NCBI GenBank assembly: GCA_050747745.1
Contig: JBOGKM010000109.1
Coordinates: 1-64,000, forward strand
From: SCQP01 sp050747745
GTDB taxonomy: Bacteria > Acidobacteriota > Terriglobia > Terriglobales > SCQP01
DNA length: 64,000 bases
Direction: 5' to 3'
In this document: positions 1-8,621 of the stretch, one piece after another
How positions within the stretch are numbered: the first letter of the stretch is position 1
Layout: the number at the start of each line of letters is the position of its first letter
The notes under the pieces: model-generated
What the model was told of the DNA's origin: nothing
The model's database searches: none
What the model saw: the letters and a program-made list of their open reading frames with translations, nothing else
Made by a program: the position numbers and the translations under genes

Positions 1-39
1 CAAAAGACCTATGCGGCAACGTCAGACGACCCTCCGTGA
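1..39 (+). CDS. nuoB: C-terminal tail of the upstream gene, probably nuoB
   Basis: An open frame enters from the window edge and ends at a TGA at 37-39, encoding only QKTYAATSDDPP. No domain can be judged from twelve residues. The assignment to NADH-quinone oxidoreductase subunit B rests on position alone: it lies 12 nt upstream of nuoCD on the same strand, where nuoB stands in standard nuo operons. nuoA and the rest of nuoB would lie outside the window. Confidence 0.5.
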   Translation, partial: QKTYAATSDDPP

Positions 40-51
40 GCCGGATACCGT

Positions 52-1797
52 ATGATCGCCGCTCCGCCGCCGATCGAGGCCACGCCGCAGCGTAGCGCGG
101 ACGGCATTCCGACGTTCTGGGTTTCTAAAGACCGTATTCGCGAGGTTCTGCGCAACTTAAAGGAGGAAATTGCCCAGCCCTACAGAATGCTCTACGATCT
201 GACGGCCATCGACGAGCGTATGCGTGTTCATCGCGACGGCCAGCCGGCAAGCGATTTCACGGTCGTTTATCACCTCTTATCGTTCGAGCGCAATGAATAT
301 ATCCGCATCAAAGTTCCTTTGACTGAAGACCGGCTGTCGATCCCGAGCATTTGCGATCTCTGGAGAAACGCCAACTGGTACGAGCGTGAAGTCTGGGATA
401 TGTTCGGCATCGTATTCGATAATCACCCATACCTCGCCCGCATCCTGATGCCGAAAACGTGGGCCGGCCACCCGCTGCGCAAGGATCATCCGGCGCGCGC
501 CACGGAAATGGGACGGTTCCACTTGCCGGAGCAGAAGGAGCGGGAAGAGCAGGAAGCCCTGCGATTCCGGCCCGAGGAATGGGGCATGCGGCTGAGCCGC
601 GAAGGATCCGATTTCATTTTTCTGAATATCGGGCCTCAGCATCCGGGGACACACGGCGTGTTCCGCGTCGTTTTACAACTCGACGGCGAGGAAATCGTGG
701 ATGCGGTGCCGGAAATCGGGTTTCATCACCGCGGCGCCGAGAAGATGGGAGAACGGCAGACCTGGCACACCTACATTCCTTACACGGACCGCGTGGATTA
801 TCTAAGCGGGGTGATGAACAATCTCGCCTATCTGACCGCGATGGAAAAACTCGCAGGCATTCAAGTCCCCCCGCGTGGAATGGTGATTCGCGTCATGCTC
901 AGCGAGCTGTTCCGTATCATCAGCCACCTGGTCTGGTACGGAACCTTCGCGCAGGATCTGGGCCAGTTGTCGCCCGTATTTTTCACCTTCAACGACCGCG
1001 AGCGCGCCTTCGGCCTGATTGAGGCCATCACGGGAGCGCGCATGCATCCCAACTGGTTCCGCATCGGCGGCGTGGCCCAGGACCTGCCCCGCGGCTGGGA
1101 CACCATGATGCGGGATTTTCTCGATTATTTCCCGCGCCGGCTGCAGGAATACGACCACGAAGTCATGGCCAACCGCATCTTTAAGGGCCGCACCCAGGGC
1201 GTGGGGAAAATGAGCGTCGCCGACGCCATCGACTGGGGCGTCACCGGCCCCAACCTGCGCGCCAGCGGCCTGGAGTGGGATTTCCGCAAAAAGCTGCCCT
1301 ATGGCGGCTACGAGCAGTTCGACTTCGATATCCCCACTTCGCCGCGCGGCGACTGCTATGGACGCGCCGAAGTGCGCGTCGAGGAAATGCGGCAGAGTTT
1401 GCGCATCATCGAGCAGTGTATGAAAGTCATGCCGGACGGTCCCTACAAATCCTCCGATCCCCGCGCCGTGCCGGCCCTCAAGGAGCATGGCGCCGCCGGC
1501 GAAGGCTCCGGTGGCACCATGCACGACATCGAAACCTTGATCACGCATTTTCTGGGCGTGAGCTGGGGGCCGGTGATGCCGGAGGGCGAGGCGCTGGGAG
1601 CGATTGAGGCAACTAAGGGCAACAATGGCTATTACTTGGTCAGCGATGGCGGGACCCATTCCTACCGCACCCGCATCCGTACCCCCTCGTTTGTGAACAT
1701 GCAGACGCTGCCACTGCTTTGCCGCGGGCAGATGATTCCGGATTTGCTCGCCGTGCTGGGCGCCATGGATTTTGTCCTGGCCGACATCGACCGCTGA
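52..1797 (+). CDS. nuoCD: NADH-quinone oxidoreductase subunit C/D fusion
   Basis: The 581-residue protein forms part of the peripheral arm of respiratory complex I. Residues about 20-170 are the 30 kDa NuoC domain, with the WYEREVWDMFGI and HPLRKDHP motifs. From about residue 190 it is the 49 kDa NuoD domain, opening with GPQHPGTHGVFR and carrying the HHRGAEK quinone-site region. NuoC and NuoD are separate proteins in many bacteria but fused in others such as E. coli, so this is a genuine fusion with no frameshift or linker stop. The next gene, nuoE, begins 5 nt after its stop. The ATG at 52 is the first start after the preceding stop. Confidence 0.97.
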   Translation: MIAAPPPIEATPQRSADGIPTFWVSKDRIREVLRNLKEEIAQPYRMLYDLTAIDERMRVHRDGQPASDFTVVYHLLSFERNEYIRIKVPLTEDRLSIPSICDLWRNANWYEREVWDMFGIVFDNHPYLARILMPKTWAGHPLRKDHPARATEMGRFHLPEQKEREEQEALRFRPEEWGMRLSREGSDFIFLNIGPQHPGTHGVFRVVLQLDGEEIVDAVPEIGFHHRGAEKMGERQTWHTYIPYTDRVDYLSGVMNNLAYLTAMEKLAGIQVPPRGMVIRVMLSELFRIISHLVWYGTFAQDLGQLSPVFFTFNDRERAFGLIEAITGARMHPNWFRIGGVAQDLPRGWDTMMRDFLDYFPRRLQEYDHEVMANRIFKGRTQGVGKMSVADAIDWGVTGPNLRASGLEWDFRKKLPYGGYEQFDFDIPTSPRGDCYGRAEVRVEEMRQSLRIIEQCMKVMPDGPYKSSDPRAVPALKEHGAAGEGSGGTMHDIETLITHFLGVSWGPVMPEGEALGAIEATKGNNGYYLVSDGGTHSYRTRIRTPSFVNMQTLPLLCRGQMIPDLLAVLGAMDFVLADIDR

Positions 1798-1802
1798 CGA
1801 AA

Positions 1803-2279
1803 ATGCTGACCACCGAAGAACAACGCCAAATCGAAGCAGAAGCCTCGCACTATCCCTCCAAGCGCGCGGTGGCGATTGACGCGCTCAAAATCGTGCAGAA
1901 GCACCGCGGCTACGTCTCCGAACAAGCCATGGAAGATGTGGCCGAGTTTCTGGGATGCTCACGCGCGGAGCTGGACGGCGTGTGCACGTTTTACAACCTG
2001 CTGCTGCGCAAACCCGTGGGCCGCCACGTGATCTGGCTGTGCGATGGCGTCAGTTGCTGGCTCACCGGCTACGGACGCCTGAAGCGGCAACTGGAAACCA
2101 AGCTGGGCGTGAAGGAGGGCGAAACCACGGCGGATGGCAAGTTCACGCTGCTGCCGATCGTCTGTCTGGGGGCGTGCGACCACGCGCCGGTGCTGATGGT
2201 GGACGAGGACTTGCACCGCGATCTGGACCCACAGCGCAATCCGGAAGCCCTGGAGGCGGCTCTAAAGCAATATGACTGA
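1803..2279 (+). CDS. nuoE: NADH-quinone oxidoreductase subunit E (24 kDa, 2Fe-2S)
   Basis: A thioredoxin-like 2Fe-2S protein of the NADH-dehydrogenase module, 158 residues and so of normal family length. The four cluster ligands are visible as C-x4-C in LCDGVSC (about residues 80 and 85) and C-x3-C in CLGACD (about 121 and 125). The frame is open further upstream inside nuoCD, but the ATG at 1803 gives the usual N-terminus (MLTTEEQRQIEAEASHYPSK) and sits just after the nuoCD stop. Its stop overlaps the nuoF start by 8 nt, implying translational coupling. Confidence 0.96.
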   Translation: MLTTEEQRQIEAEASHYPSKRAVAIDALKIVQKHRGYVSEQAMEDVAEFLGCSRAELDGVCTFYNLLLRKPVGRHVIWLCDGVSCWLTGYGRLKRQLETKLGVKEGETTADGKFTLLPIVCLGACDHAPVLMVDEDLHRDLDPQRNPEALEAALKQYD

Positions 2280-3537
2280 ACTGACCCATCCGCTAACCGG
2301 CGCGATCCCGAGCGACGGCTCCGTGCTGGGGCTGCAGGCCTTCCGCAGCGCCGGAGGTTATCAGGGTCTGGCGGCCGCGCGAAAACTCGAGCCGGCCGCC
2401 ATCACCGCCTTGGTGAAGGCGTCCAACCTGCGCGGACGCGGCGGCGCGGGCTTTCCCACCGGCTTGAAATGGAGCGTGCTGCCCGTGGGACCGGACGCGC
2501 CGCGGCCGAAATACATCGCCGTCAATGCCGATGAGATGGAGCCGGGCACGTTCAAGGATCGGCTCTTGATGGAGCAGAACCCCCACCTGCTCCTGGAAGG
2601 CATCGCCATTTGCGCGCGCGCGGTCGAGGCCGAAACCGCCTACATCTTTCTGCGCGGCGAATATACGCTGGCGGCGCAGCGCCTGCTGGCGGCGATGTCC
2701 GAAGCCGATGACGCGCGGGCGCTGGACGGAGCCCAAGTGTACCTGCACACCTCGGCGGGACGCTATATGTGCGGCGAGGAAACTGGCATGCTCAACGCGC
2801 TCGAAGGTAAGCGCGCCAACCCGCGCACCAAGCCGCCCTATCCCGGCAACAGCGGCTTGTGGGGCAAGCCCACCGTGGTCAACAACGTCGAAACGCTCTG
2901 CAACCTCCCCGGCATCTTGCACCACGGCGTCGACTGGTACCACCAGCTCAGCAAGACCGCCGACGGCGGCACCAAGCTCTACGGCGTCAGCGGCCGCGTC
3001 CAGCGGCCAGGCCTCTGGGAGCTGCCCATGGGCTCGACCGTGGGCGAGATTCTCGAGCAGGCGGGCGGCATGCTGCCCGGGCTCAAACTGCGCGGTCTGC
3101 TGCCGGGCGGCGCTTCCACCCCGTTTTTCACGCCCGATCACCTCAACGTCAACATGGATTTTTCCGCCCCGCAAAAGGTTGGCGGCCGCATGGGCACCGG
3201 GACGATGATCATCCTCGACGACCACGCCTGCCCGGTCGGCATGGTGGCCAACTTGATTCATTTCTTCAGCCGCGAAAGTTGCGGCTGGTGTACCCCCTGC
3301 TGGAGCGGACTGGCGTGGGCCGACCGCCTGCTGCAGGCCATGGAAGCGGGCCAGGGAAGGCCGGGAGACATCGAGAAACTGTTGCATCTGGCCGGGTTCT
3401 GGGGGCCGGGTGCGACCTTTTGCGCCCTCGCGCCGGGCGCGGCCGATCCGCTGCGCACCGCCATCGAGCATTTCCGCGAGGATTTCGAGCGCCACCTTGC
3501 CGAACACCGCTGCACCTACGAGGGCTGGGATGCCTGA
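2272..3537 (+). CDS. nuoF: NADH-quinone oxidoreductase subunit F (51 kDa, FMN/NADH binding)
   Basis: The 421-residue subunit that oxidises NADH, holding FMN and the N3 4Fe-4S cluster. The glycine-rich nucleotide/flavin motif GRGGAGFPTGLKW is near residues 53-65. The cluster ligands are SCGWCTPC near residues 337-344, with the fourth cysteine in GATFCAL near 383. Length is typical. It overlaps nuoE by 8 nt and nuoG by 8 nt, so the E-F-G electron-input module is tightly coupled. Confidence 0.97.
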   Translation: MTELTHPLTGAIPSDGSVLGLQAFRSAGGYQGLAAARKLEPAAITALVKASNLRGRGGAGFPTGLKWSVLPVGPDAPRPKYIAVNADEMEPGTFKDRLLMEQNPHLLLEGIAICARAVEAETAYIFLRGEYTLAAQRLLAAMSEADDARALDGAQVYLHTSAGRYMCGEETGMLNALEGKRANPRTKPPYPGNSGLWGKPTVVNNVETLCNLPGILHHGVDWYHQLSKTADGGTKLYGVSGRVQRPGLWELPMGSTVGEILEQAGGMLPGLKLRGLLPGGASTPFFTPDHLNVNMDFSAPQKVGGRMGTGTMIILDDHACPVGMVANLIHFFSRESCGWCTPCWSGLAWADRLLQAMEAGQGRPGDIEKLLHLAGFWGPGATFCALAPGAADPLRTAIEHFREDFERHLAEHRCTYEGWDA

Positions 3538-6262
3538 GCAAATGCACATCATCGTGGATGGACGCAGCTACGCCGTCAGCCCCGATCAGTCGCTGCTGCA
3601 GGCTTGCTTGTCGCTGGGCTTCGATCTGCCCTACTTCTGCTGGCATCCCGCCATGGGCTCGGTCGGCGCCTGCCGCCAGTGCGCGGTCAAGCTGCTCAAG
3701 GACGAACACGACCCCCTCGGCCGCCTGGTGATGTCCTGCATGACCCCGGTGAGCGAAGGCGTGCGCATCTCGCTCGAACATCCCGAAGCCGTGGCCTTCC
3801 GCGCCTCGGTCATCGAAGGCATGATGCTCAACCATCCGCACGACTGCCCGGTGTGCGATGAGGGCGGCCAGTGCCAATTGCAGGACATGACGGTGATGAC
3901 CGGCCACAGCTACCGGCGCTACCGCTTTTCCAAACGCACCTTCCGCAATCAGTATCTCGGACCGCTGGTCAACCACGAGATGAACCGCTGCATCCAGTGC
4001 TACCGCTGCGTGCGCTTCTATCGCGAGTACTGTGGCGGCAAGGATCTGGACGCGTTCGGCATCAGCGACCGCGTGTTTTTCGGACGCCAGCGCGACGGCG
4101 TGCTCGAAAACGAGTTTGCCGGCAACCTCGCCGAGGTCTGCCCCACCGGCGTCTTCACCGACGCCACGCTGAAGCAGCATTACACCCGCAAATGGGACCT
4201 GCGCTGGACCCCGTCGGTGTGCGCCGCCTGCGGCCTGGGCTGTAATACCTCCACCGGCGAACGCTACGGACAAGTGCGGGTGACCGTCAACCGCTATAAC
4301 GGCGAGGTCAACGGCTACTTCTTATGCGACCGCGGGCGCTACGCTTACGAGTACCTCGAATCCGATCAGCGCATCCGCCGCGCGCGTATCCGCGGCGTCG
4401 AGATGAACGCCGAGGCCGGACTCGACCACTTGCGCCGCCTGCTGCGCGCCGCCGAAGCCGATCCGCCGGGACGGATGCTGGGCATCGGCTCGCCCCGCGC
4501 ATCGCTCGAGTCCAATTTCGTCCTGCGCGAGCTGGTCGGTCGCGACCGGTTTTTCGCCGGCATGCAGGACGCACAGTTGGCTCTGGCCCAGCGGATTTTG
4601 GAGCTGATGCGCCTCACGCCCGCCCGCATCGCCGGCCTGCGCCAGGTGGAACACTGCGATGCTGCCCTGGTCCTGGGCGAAGATCTGACCCAATCGGCCG
4701 CGCGTATGGCGCTGAGCCTGCGCCAGGGCATGCGCCAACAGCCCCTGCGCACGATCTGCGATCCGCTCAAGATTCCCCACTGGCTGGATCACGCCGCGCG
4801 CGAGGCCATTCAGGACGCGCACGGACCGCTGTTCCTGCTCTCCCCGGCGGCGACCAAACTCGACGAGATCGCCACCGCCTGCCATCGCGCCGCCCCCGCC
4901 GATTTGGCGCGCTTGGCGTTCGAGGTTGCACATCAATTGGACGACAGCCAGCCCGGCGCGAACCAGTGGGCGGCGCCCGCCGCGATCATCGCTCAAGCCC
5001 TTCTGTCGGCGGATCAGCCGCTGGTCGTGACCGGTACCAGTTGCGCCAGCCTGGAGCTGGTGGAAGCTGCGGCAGCGGTGGCGGCGGCGCTGGTGCGCCA
5101 CGGCCGGCCGGCGGCGCTGAGCTTTGTACTACCCGAGGCCAATACCCTGGGCCTGGCGCTGCTCGCCCCCCGCCCGCTGAGCCAGGGCCTGGATTTGGCC
5201 TGCTTCGACGAGATCGAAACCGTACTGGCGCTGGAAACCGATCTCGAGCGGCGCGCCTCCGCAGCCGCCGTCGAAGCCTTTTTGGCCCGCTTCCGCATCC
5301 CCCCCGATGCCGGACCGGGTCAGCGCGGCCGCCACCTGGTCGTGCTCGACCAGGTCCGGCACTCCACCGCCGATGCGGCCGAGCTGGTGCTGCCCGCCGC
5401 TAGTTGGGCCGAGGGCGACGGAACCTTCATCAGCAGCGAGGGCCGGGCGCAGCGATTCTTCCAGGTCCTGTCGCCCAACCCGGAAGTGCGCGAGTCCTGG
5501 CGCTGGCTGCTCCATGCCAAAGACAGCAATCTCGAACTCGACGGCGTGCTGGCCGAGCTCGCTGCCGTCGAACCCGCGCTCGCCCCCGCCCGCGTTGCCG
5601 CTCCGCTCGCCAATTTCCGCCAGGCGGGACAGAAAATGCCGCGCGAGCCCCACCGCTTCAGCGGCCGCACTGCCAAGGACGCCAACCTCGCCGTGAGCGA
5701 ACCCAAACCGCCTGACGATCTGGACACCGCCCTGAGCTTCACCATGGAGGGTTTCCAGGCCCAGCCCCCCGCGGCGCTCACCGCGTTTTTCTGGCGCCCG
5801 GGCTGGAACTCGCCCCAAGCGCAGTTGGGTTATCAGAACGAGGTGAACCAGTCGCTGCGCGGCGGAGATGCGGGCGTGCGGCTGTTCGAAGGCGGGGCCC
5901 CGCCGCAGGCGCCGGCGCCGCTAAATCCGCCTGCGGCCTTCGCGCCGCAAAAAGGCAAGTTCTGGACCGTGCGCCAGCAGCATTTGTTCGGCTCCGACGA
6001 GCTCAGCCGCCTCGGCCGCGCCATTGCCGAGCTCTCCCCCGCTGCTTATGTCGGCGTGAGCGCCGCCGCCGCCACCGCCGCCGGCTGGCATCAGGGTCAA
6101 CCGATGCGCCTCGAACTCGACCGCCGCGCCTTTCAGGTGCCGCTGCGCCTCATCCCAGGTTTGGCCGACGGACTGGCGCTGCTGCCTGCCGGCTTCGCGG
6201 CTTTTGACGGAGCCGCCCTGCCTGCCTGGATCGAGATCCAAGCAACGGAGGACGCGCGGTGA
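3530..6262 (+). CDS. nuoG: NADH-quinone oxidoreductase subunit G (75 kDa, multi Fe-S)
   Basis: The largest peripheral-arm subunit, 910 residues from the ATG at 3530 (MPEQMHIIVDGRSY). An N-terminal 2Fe-2S ferredoxin domain carries CWHPAMGSVGACRQC. Next come the HDCPVCDEGGQCQLQ region and CIQCYRC, then a molybdopterin-oxidoreductase-type domain with CAACGLGC and a late cysteine in FLCDRGRY. The C-terminal half is alanine/proline-rich and less conserved, as is usual for NuoG. An open frame extends upstream into nuoF without conserved sequence. A second ATG four codons in (3542) is an alternative start. Confidence 0.95.
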   Translation: MPEQMHIIVDGRSYAVSPDQSLLQACLSLGFDLPYFCWHPAMGSVGACRQCAVKLLKDEHDPLGRLVMSCMTPVSEGVRISLEHPEAVAFRASVIEGMMLNHPHDCPVCDEGGQCQLQDMTVMTGHSYRRYRFSKRTFRNQYLGPLVNHEMNRCIQCYRCVRFYREYCGGKDLDAFGISDRVFFGRQRDGVLENEFAGNLAEVCPTGVFTDATLKQHYTRKWDLRWTPSVCAACGLGCNTSTGERYGQVRVTVNRYNGEVNGYFLCDRGRYAYEYLESDQRIRRARIRGVEMNAEAGLDHLRRLLRAAEADPPGRMLGIGSPRASLESNFVLRELVGRDRFFAGMQDAQLALAQRILELMRLTPARIAGLRQVEHCDAALVLGEDLTQSAARMALSLRQGMRQQPLRTICDPLKIPHWLDHAAREAIQDAHGPLFLLSPAATKLDEIATACHRAAPADLARLAFEVAHQLDDSQPGANQWAAPAAIIAQALLSADQPLVVTGTSCASLELVEAAAAVAAALVRHGRPAALSFVLPEANTLGLALLAPRPLSQGLDLACFDEIETVLALETDLERRASAAAVEAFLARFRIPPDAGPGQRGRHLVVLDQVRHSTADAAELVLPAASWAEGDGTFISSEGRAQRFFQVLSPNPEVRESWRWLLHAKDSNLELDGVLAELAAVEPALAPARVAAPLANFRQAGQKMPREPHRFSGRTAKDANLAVSEPKPPDDLDTALSFTMEGFQAQPPAALTAFFWRPGWNSPQAQLGYQNEVNQSLRGGDAGVRLFEGGAPPQAPAPLNPPAAFAPQKGKFWTVRQQHLFGSDELSRLGRAIAELSPAAYVGVSAAAATAAGWHQGQPMRLELDRRAFQVPLRLIPGLADGLALLPAGFAAFDGAALPAWIEIQATEDAR

Positions 6263-7245
6263 ACCGCTTGGTGAATCTGGTCAGCCCGCATCCCATCTGG
6301 GCGCTGATCGGCATTCTGTTTTTCGCCCTCAACATCGCCGCCTTCCTGATCTGGGTCGAGCGCCGCCTGCTCGCCCTCTGGCAGGACCGCTACGGTCCCA
6401 ACCGCGTGGGTCCCTTCGGTTTGCTGCAGCCCCTGGCTGACGCGGTCAAGCTGTTTTTCAAGGAAGACTGGATTCCGCCCTTTGCCGATAAATGGCCGTT
6501 CATCTTGGCCCCCGCGATCGTGGCGGCCACGGTGCTGATGGGCTTTGCCGTGGTCCCCTTCGCCACCGGCATCGAGGTCACCGACCTCAACATCGGCCTG
6601 CTCTTCTTCCTGGCCATGTCCTCGCTGGGCGTCTACAGCGTGGTCATCGGTGGCTGGTCGTCCAACAACAAGTACTCGCTGCTGGGCGGTTTGCGCGCGG
6701 CGGCTCAGATGCTCAGCTATGAGGTCTTCATGGGCCTGGCGGTCATGGGCACCGTCATCCTGGCGGGATCGTTTTCCCTCGGGGCCATCGTGCACGCCCA
6801 GCAAAAATCCATGTTCTTCGTGATTCCGCAGTTTTTGGGCTTTGTGCTGTTTCTGATCGCCGGAGCCGCCGAAACCCGGCGCCTGCCCTTCGATCTGCCC
6901 GAAGCGGAAAGCGAGCTGGTCGCCGGCTTTCACAGCGAGTACTCGGGCATGAAGTTCGGACTGTTTTTCGTGGGCGAGTACCTGGGCGTGACCCTCATCT
7001 CCTGCCTGATTACGGTCCTGTTCGTGGGTGGCTGGCTGGGGCCCGGGCTGCCGGGCCTGGTGTGGTTTCTGATCAAGATGTTCGGCTTCATCGCCTTTTT
7101 TGTCTTGCTGCGAGCGGCCCTGCCGCGCCCGCGCTTTGATCAGTTGATGGCCTGGGGGTGGAAGCTGATGCTGCCGCTGGCGCTCGCCAACCTGCTGGTG
7201 ACGGGAGCCGTCGTGGTGGCATTGCATCACGGTGGGGTGCACTGA
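6259..7245 (+). CDS. nuoH: NADH-quinone oxidoreductase subunit H
   Basis: The 328-residue membrane subunit that joins the peripheral and membrane arms and helps form the quinone chamber. It starts at GTG in a GTGA overlap with the nuoG stop. Conserved family stretches include VERRLLALWQDRYGPNRVG, LQPLADAVKLFFKED and RRLPFDLPEAESELVAGFH, with about eight hydrophobic segments. Length is normal. Confidence 0.97.
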   Translation: MNRLVNLVSPHPIWALIGILFFALNIAAFLIWVERRLLALWQDRYGPNRVGPFGLLQPLADAVKLFFKEDWIPPFADKWPFILAPAIVAATVLMGFAVVPFATGIEVTDLNIGLLFFLAMSSLGVYSVVIGGWSSNNKYSLLGGLRAAAQMLSYEVFMGLAVMGTVILAGSFSLGAIVHAQQKSMFFVIPQFLGFVLFLIAGAAETRRLPFDLPEAESELVAGFHSEYSGMKFGLFFVGEYLGVTLISCLITVLFVGGWLGPGLPGLVWFLIKMFGFIAFFVLLRAALPRPRFDQLMAWGWKLMLPLALANLLVTGAVVVALHHGGVH

Positions 7246-7760
7246 TGCTGAGCGTGATCCGCACCCTGTGGGACGTGTTCCTGCACATGTTCGCCAAGCG
7301 GGTGACCATCCAGTACCCGGAGGAAAAAGCCTATCTGGCGGCGCGCTACCGTGGCCGCATTATCCTATCGCGCGACCCCGATGGCGGCGAACGCTGCGTC
7401 GCCTGCTACTTGTGCGCCGTGGCCTGCCCGGTGGACTGCATCGCGCTGCAGGCCACCGAGGACCAGACCGGACGGCGCTATCCCGACTGGTTCCGCATCA
7501 ATTTTTCGCGCTGCATTTTCTGCGGGCTGTGCGAGGAAGCCTGCCCCACCTACGCCATCCAGTTGACGCCCGACACCGAATTGGGCGAGTACCGCAGGCA
7601 GGATCTGGTGTATGAAAAGGAGGATCTGTTGATCGCGGGGCCGGGCAAATATCCCGGCTACAATTTCTGGCGGGTCGCCGGAGTGAAAATCGGCGGCAAG
7701 GACAAGGGCGAGGCGGAACGCGAATCGCCGCCCGTGGATTTGCATTCGCTGTTGCCATGA
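7245..7760 (+). CDS. nuoI: NADH-quinone oxidoreductase subunit I (2 x 4Fe-4S)
   Basis: The 171-residue ferredoxin-like subunit that passes electrons towards quinone. Two 4Fe-4S motifs are plain: CVACYLCAVACPVDCI and CIFCGLCEEACPTYAI. The ATG at 7245 shares one base with the nuoH stop (TGATG). An upstream in-frame extension inside nuoH has no family similarity and was not used. Confidence 0.97.
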   Translation: MLSVIRTLWDVFLHMFAKRVTIQYPEEKAYLAARYRGRIILSRDPDGGERCVACYLCAVACPVDCIALQATEDQTGRRYPDWFRINFSRCIFCGLCEEACPTYAIQLTPDTELGEYRRQDLVYEKEDLLIAGPGKYPGYNFWRVAGVKIGGKDKGEAERESPPVDLHSLLP

Positions 7761-7772
7761 GGAACGCCTAGC

Positions 7773-8321
7773 ATGCCGGTGTTGTTCGCCTTCGGCGCCA
7801 TCATCGCGATCTTCGCCACCATTATGGCGATTACGCGCATGAACGCCTTCCACGCCCTGCTCTGGCTGGTGCCCTCGCTGTTGGCGGTTGCGGTGGCGAT
7901 TTATGCCTTGGGAGCGCCCTATCTGGCCGCCCTCGAAGTGATCATCTACGCCGGCGCCATCATGGTGCTGTTCATTTTCGTCAGCATGATGCTGAACCTG
8001 GGCCAGTCCGCCGAGCAGCAGGAGCGGACCTGGCAGCCCGGCCGCGGCTGGGTCGGTCCGTCCATTCTCGGAGGCCTGCTGTTTGCCGCCTTCCTGTGGT
8101 CGGTGCTCACCGGCGCGCCGCCCCCGCCGGGCGTGCACCGCGTCGGTCCGCACGCCGTCGGGCGCTCGCTGCTGACCACCTACATCCTGGGCGTCGAGCT
8201 CGCCTCCATGCTGTTGATGGGCGCCGTCATCGCCGCGTATCACATCGGCTCCGGCGTGGGCCGCCGCCAGACGCAGGCGGTCGAGCAGGAGCCGGCGAAA
8301 AAAGAGGTGACCACGCCATGA
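7773..8321 (+). CDS. nuoJ: NADH-quinone oxidoreductase subunit J
   Basis: A 182-residue membrane subunit of complex I with four to five hydrophobic helices. The family hallmark ALEVIIYAGAIMVLFIFVSM is visible near residues 50-70, including the conserved pi-bulge helix region. A GAGG ribosome-binding sequence overlaps the nuoI stop just upstream. The stop overlaps the nuoK start as ATGA. Confidence 0.96.
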   Translation: MPVLFAFGAIIAIFATIMAITRMNAFHALLWLVPSLLAVAVAIYALGAPYLAALEVIIYAGAIMVLFIFVSMMLNLGQSAEQQERTWQPGRGWVGPSILGGLLFAAFLWSVLTGAPPPPGVHRVGPHAVGRSLLTTYILGVELASMLLMGAVIAAYHIGSGVGRRQTQAVEQEPAKKEVTTP

Positions 8322-8614
8322 CCCACATGGGACTGCTGCTGGCCGCCGTGCTCTTCGCCCTCGGACTCATCGGCCTGCTCACCCGCCGCAACCTGGTCAT
8401 GATCCTGCTGTCGATCGAGATCATGCTCAATGCCGCCGGCCTGGCCTTCATCGCCGCGGCTTCGGGCTGGGCCCAACCCGACGGCCAGGTCATGTTTCTC
8501 TTCATCCTGGCCGTGGCCGCCGCCGAGGTCGCCGTCGGCCTTGCCCTGCTCCTGCAACTGCATCATCAAACCGAAACCGTGGACGCGGACCTCGCCAGCC
8601 GCATGAAAGACTAG
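8318..8614 (+). CDS. nuoK: NADH-quinone oxidoreductase subunit K
   Basis: The smallest membrane subunit, 98 residues and three transmembrane helices. It resembles MrpC-type antiporter subunits. Helix 2 carries the conserved glutamate in LLSIEIMLNAAGL and helix 3 that in AVAAAEVAVGLALL; both are needed for proton translocation in studied homologues. The start at 8318 gives a 4-nt ATGA overlap with nuoJ. Confidence 0.96.
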   Translation: MTHMGLLLAAVLFALGLIGLLTRRNLVMILLSIEIMLNAAGLAFIAAASGWAQPDGQVMFLFILAVAAAEVAVGLALLLQLHHQTETVDADLASRMKD

Positions 8615-8621
8615 CGCACCC